Below, one piece after another: positions 61,600 through 64,000 of a stretch of 64,000 bases of DNA (the first letter of the stretch is position 1; the number at the start of each line of letters is the position of its first letter). This DNA comes from CAZKYX01 sp964557125 (lineage in GTDB: Bacteria; Patescibacteriota; Microgenomatia; Levybacterales; GWA1-39-11): NCBI GenBank assembly GCA_964557125.1, contig CAZKYX010000004.1, positions 7,637 through 71,636 on the forward strand, written 5' to 3'. Position numbers and translations under genes: made by a program. Under the pieces are notes generated by a model, which saw only the letters and a list, made by a program, of their open reading frames with translations, did not search any database and was not told the DNA's origin.

Positions 61600-62199
61600 A
61601 TGAATATAAAACAAAAATTAACAACGGCAGCAATTACTGGTTCTATGCTCGCTGCAGTTCTATTGCCTGGAACTGCACTCGCAGCAGGTACTGTTACTAT
61701 TACTGATAACGGTGCCCTTAGCACCAACAAGGCAAAGGTTGTTAACAAAAGCTCAAAAACTGTAGTACAAGGAAATAAAACAGTCGCAACAACTTTTGTT
61801 AGCACAAGTGCAAATACAGGCGGTAATAAATCCAAATTTAATGTTGGAGGCACCAATACTATTACGACCGGCGCTGCTTCAAATACTGTTAACGTATCTG
61901 TAACTGGAGGAACTAACACAAATTCAGCAGATGAATGCGGATGTGCTCAAGCTGGTGAATCAACTGTTACCATTTCTGGAAACGGAGCACTTAGCTACAA
62001 TAAAGCTAAAATCGTTAACAAAAGCTCAAATACGGTTGTACAAGGAAATGCAACAATAGTATTTACATCAGTAAATGCTAGTGCAGATACCGGCAACAAC
62101 AGTACTAGCTTTAACGTTGGAGGAGAAAACTCTATCACAACAGAAACAGCAACAAATGATGTTACTGTAACTGTAGAAGGCTCCACTAACACCAACTAG
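61600..62199 (+). CDS. Secreted protein of two tandem Asn/Thr/Ser-rich repeats, 199 aa
   Basis: A Sec signal peptide (TTAAITGSMLAAVLLPGTALA) is followed by two repeats of about 80 residues, each starting TVTITDNGALS or TVTISGNGALS and ending TVNVSVTGGTNTN or DVTVTVEGSTNTN, separated by a short CGCAQ linker with two Cys. Inside are NKAKxVNKSSxTVVQGNxT and a NVGGxNxIxT pattern, typical of beta-solenoid or amyloid-like surface fibres, but I do not recognise the family. There is no sorting signal or membrane anchor. A strong terminator follows (62224-62256). It is likely an abundant surface or fibre protein. Confidence 0.75.
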   Translation: MNIKQKLTTAAITGSMLAAVLLPGTALAAGTVTITDNGALSTNKAKVVNKSSKTVVQGNKTVATTFVSTSANTGGNKSKFNVGGTNTITTGAASNTVNVSVTGGTNTNSADECGCAQAGESTVTISGNGALSYNKAKIVNKSSNTVVQGNATIVFTSVNASADTGNNSTSFNVGGENSITTETATNDVTVTVEGSTNTN

Positions 62200-62223
62200 T
62201 ATCTTTTTCTTGCAAGAAAGACT

Positions 62224-62256
62224 CAAACCCTCCCCTCAAAAGGAGGGTTTGTTTTT
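62224..62256 (+). terminator. Intrinsic terminator of the surface-protein genes
   Basis: CAAACCCTCC (62224-62233) and GGAGGGTTTG (62242-62251) with an 8-nt loop and five T. A textbook terminator 25 nt after the 199-aa gene. Confidence 0.92.
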
Positions 62257-62369
62257 ACCCCCGCTCAGGTATATAATATCCACACGTTTTTAGTCCAAAC
62301 CAAAAGTTTTAAATTGCTTAAAACTCTAGTGTCTGGAAATAAATAACAGCACCTTAACAAGTCACATTC

Positions 62370-62484
62370 AGTTTTGTCTCGCAAAGAGGATATATAGTCA
62401 TCCTGAGTGATACGAAGGATCTTGCAAAATAGATTCTTCACTACGTTTAGCATGAAATACTTGTCTTTTGTGCGAGACAAAACT
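62370..62484. repeat. MITE-like element with 14-bp perfect inverted ends
   Basis: AGTTTTGTCTCGCA at 62370-62383 is repeated as the perfect inverse at 62471-62484, 115 bp in total. Inside is a hairpin word of the widespread GTCATCCTGAG family (ATCCT at 62400-62404 pairing with AGGAT at 62416-62420). No target-site duplication is visible, so it may alternatively be a long stem. The next gene starts 15 nt beyond the right end. Confidence 0.6.
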
Positions 62485-62498
62485 CGAAAGGAAACACT

Positions 62499-62669
62499 TT
62501 GGAAGATTTATTTTTCGTCATATTTGCACTTCTGATCGTTGTTGGAGGATTCCAACTCATACGCTGGCGGCAGAACAAAAAAGTATTCATCCCTCCCCGT
62601 GGAAGCACAATGCTGATCCTTGGAGGCTTTGGACTCATGATTGTGTTGCTCGTTGCTATCTCGACCTAG
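62499..62669 (+). CDS. Small two-helix membrane protein, 56 aa
   Basis: A short frame starting with TTG at 62499-62501, after a GAAAGGAAA ribosome site, ending TAG at 62667-62669. It reads as two membrane segments, LFFVIFALLIVVGGFQLI and MLILGGFGLMIVLLVAIS, with a basic loop (RWRQNKKVF) between. The quality of the hydrophobic pattern and the match in base use with the next two genes support it. The ATG-less start and small size lower the confidence. Function unknown. Confidence 0.6.
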   Translation: MEDLFFVIFALLIVVGGFQLIRWRQNKKVFIPPRGSTMLILGGFGLMIVLLVAIST

Positions 62670-62710
62670 ATTCACGACCAGAATTCACAACAGCCTGAGG
62701 AGGGCATTCC

Positions 62711-63130
62711 ATGGAAAAAATTGAGATTCACGATGTCTTCGCAAGAAGAATCGTCGAACTTCTAAAAAACCGAGGAGGAACAATTGACAAAGTAATATTG
62801 GAGTACCGGCACCCGTATCACCTGCTAGTTGTTTACCAAGACCTCAACAACACTCCAAGCGTCAACGAACTCGAGGAGGGTATCGACGGACTTGCTAAAG
62901 CAGCCCAATTCATCTCAAAACAACCCGAATCACACTGGAAAGACTGGCGGTATGTCCTGATCAAAAAAGAGGATCTCGAAGAGTGTTACAACCTCAACCG
63001 TGCTCTTATGCGTGGCCTTGAGGCAGAAGCCAAAGAAACACACCTCGAGAACAAAATTCAGTCCGACCCCGATGGTCTCAAGCAACTAGTTCAAGACCTT
63101 ACGGATGAAGAGCGCGACCTCGCTCAGTAA
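62711..63130 (+). CDS. Hypothetical protein, 139 aa, paralog of the next gene
   Basis: Unknown family shared with 63156-63512: both start with a short strand and HDVF/HEVF, and share NELEEGIDGLAKAAQFI (YELEEGFDGVANAIKYI in the partner), PESHWKDWRYVLI (PRATWYNWKFMVI) and LNRALMRGLEAE (LNEALQRGLGGT). The GGAGG ribosome site and the higher GC at third codon positions set it apart from most of the window. It has a longer charged C-terminus than the partner. Tandem arrangement suggests duplication; function unknown. Confidence 0.75.
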   Translation: MEKIEIHDVFARRIVELLKNRGGTIDKVILEYRHPYHLLVVYQDLNNTPSVNELEEGIDGLAKAAQFISKQPESHWKDWRYVLIKKEDLEECYNLNRALMRGLEAEAKETHLENKIQSDPDGLKQLVQDLTDEERDLAQ

Positions 63131-63155
63131 ACCAATAGCCTGAAGGAGGCACAAG

Positions 63156-63512
63156 ATGATTAAAGTCGTAGTCCACGAGGTTTTCGCAGAGGCTATCAAG
63201 AGGAAGGGTAAGATCTTCGATCACATCGAAGATGCTTTGGACGAGTATAGCTCACAGAGCCACTTCTTCTTCGTCGTCAATCAGATGCATGGCGCACACC
63301 CTCCAAGGATTTACGAATTGGAGGAAGGATTTGATGGCGTAGCAAATGCCATCAAGTACATCAGGAAAGAACCCCGAGCGACCTGGTACAACTGGAAGTT
63401 CATGGTCATCAACCGGGCTACTCTGGAACACTATACGAAGCTCAATGAAGCCTTGCAACGTGGTCTTGGTGGTACTCAAATTGATGAGGAGGAGAATGTG
63501 ACTGCGACATGA
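63156..63512 (+). CDS. Hypothetical protein, 118 aa, paralog of the previous gene
   Basis: See the previous gene for shared motifs. It has an AAGGAGG ribosome site 7 nt before the ATG and ends with a TGA. A strong terminator (63531-63555) follows, so the small membrane gene and these two paralogs form one unit. The base composition is similar to the 165-aa gene at 8354, which also has a strong ribosome site. Confidence 0.75.
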   Translation: MIKVVVHEVFAEAIKRKGKIFDHIEDALDEYSSQSHFFFVVNQMHGAHPPRIYELEEGFDGVANAIKYIRKEPRATWYNWKFMVINRATLEHYTKLNEALQRGLGGTQIDEEENVTAT

Positions 63513-63530
63513 ATGTCGCGAAGGTAAATG

Positions 63531-63555
63531 GGGGAGGAGAGATCCTCCCCTTTTT
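63531..63555 (+). terminator. Intrinsic terminator of the paralog pair
   Basis: GGGGAGGA (63531-63538), a 4-nt loop, TCCTCCCC (63543-63550) and five T. A very stable terminator 19 nt after the second paralog. Confidence 0.95.
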
Positions 63556-63575
63556 CTATTCATTCCAGATAAATT

Positions 63576-63761
63576 CTATTTCTTTTTTTTAATTTTTCTT
63601 GTATAAGAAGCAATACCCAATCCTAGAAATATAAATCCAAATGTACTATTTTTAAAAAAATCTGAAAAAGAGTCACCATTTATCATTCCAACTACTCCTA
63701 TACCTATTATTATTACTCCACATCCTAAAAGAATTGCTACACCTAATTTCGTATTATTCAT
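63576..63761 (-). CDS. Small two-helix membrane protein, 61 aa
   Basis: Starts MNNTKLGVAILLGCGVIIIGIGVV, with a second hydrophobic segment (TFGFIFLGLGIAS) and a basic tail (KIKKKK). It has an AGGTGG ribosome site before the ATG and a TATAAT box (63783-63788) upstream, so it is probably expressed. Not recognised. Confidence 0.6.
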   Translation of the reverse strand: MNNTKLGVAILLGCGVIIIGIGVVGMINGDSFSDFFKNSTFGFIFLGLGIASYTRKIKKKK

Positions 63762-63856
63762 AAAATAACCACCTCAAATCTAATTATACAGATTTGGAGA
63801 ATTATTAAAATCACTTCTTTTGGAGTTTTAACCTCTTGTCTTATGTCTTGTGTCTA

Positions 63857-64000
63857 CTAAACTGGTTTTGCAAAAACTAATAGCCTTTTGAGTGATGTAC
63901 CCACTGGCGTACAGGTTTGTAAAATCAATATATTCCCCTGTGGCTTTATTAAATAGTTCACTTCATTTGGCCACACTGATTTTTTATCATATACCTTGTA
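63857..64000 (-). CDS. Sortase, C-terminal fragment (partial)
   Basis: The last 47 codons of a gene that continues past the right edge, ending TAG at 63857-63859. It contains ILILQTCTPVGTSLKRLLVF, the sortase Cys motif (TCTP) with the conserved Arg, close to VTCTPPGTVWKRLVIRA in the other sortase at 33260. It is a second, different sortase. The N-terminal part with the catalytic His is outside the window. Confidence 0.85.
   Translation of the reverse strand, partial: YKVYDKKSVWPNEVNYLIKPQGNILILQTCTPVGTSLKRLLVFAKPV

Noticed and set aside
1..64000. Recoding of TGA to Gly, as in some CPR lineages
   Set aside because: TGA is used as a normal stop, for example at the ends of the NUDIX gene, the DUF1801 gene and the gene at 63156-63512, and no in-frame TGA is needed to complete any conserved protein.

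Overview
The window (64 kb, AT-rich, standard bacterial code with TAA, TAG and TGA all used as stops) looks like a chromosomal scaffold from a Candidate Phyla Radiation (Patescibacteria) bacterium, most likely of the Microgenomates group. That placement is inferred from the minimal forms of universal proteins (AlaRS without its C-terminal domains, IF-2 without its N-terminal region, IMP dehydrogenase without CBS domains), many small membrane proteins of unknown function, two sortases, an archaeal-type AMP phosphorylase, and AT-rich intergenic filler. No rRNA, tRNA or CRISPR array was seen. A run of 100 N at 4423-4522 marks a scaffold join.

Layout. 1-4756: the start of a protein with a Tat-like signal, a NUDIX/small-protein pair, a VOC protein, then an ATP-citrate lyase operon (small and large subunits) that runs into the N gap; beyond the gap is the C-terminal end of murB, so the apparent single ORF is an assembly chimera. 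4797-9401: two paralogous membrane proteins (one frameshifted) made by a tandem duplication that also copied the 3' end of fusA, then fusA and two small genes. 9467-14367: guaA, guaB, an Xaa-Pro peptidase and a membrane-anchored cyclophilin. 14433-20569: GT-C-like membrane protein, an FN3-like secreted protein and unknowns. 20697-28967: rpoB-rpoC-rpsL-rpsG. 29093-36234: MltG, an M48 protease, AMP phosphorylase, sortase and a PilM-like/baseplate-like membrane protein. 36332-46967: alaS, unknown paralogs, a small kinase, nth, yvcK, pyrE-like and pyrF genes, and a YtxG/YtxH-like pair. 47031-53418: RodZ-like, ftsK, RNase J, a protease-less Lon ATPase and a DUF218 protein. 53488-59867: nusA-infB-nrnA-like-rpsO-pnp. 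60427-64000: RTX and repeat surface proteins with related structured leaders, a MITE-like element, tandem GC-richer paralogs and a second sortase.

Regulation is readable here. Many genes have a good -10 box only 5-10 nt before the start codon, which predicts leaderless mRNAs. By contrast rpoB, nusA and fusA have intrinsic-terminator hairpins between their promoter and start codon, suggesting attenuation (or 5'-end protection) of the core expression machinery. A short palindrome is inserted in frame in alaS and repeated in the alaS leader, like Rickettsia palindromic elements. A divergent ~185-bp repeat ending in a hairpin occurs twice.
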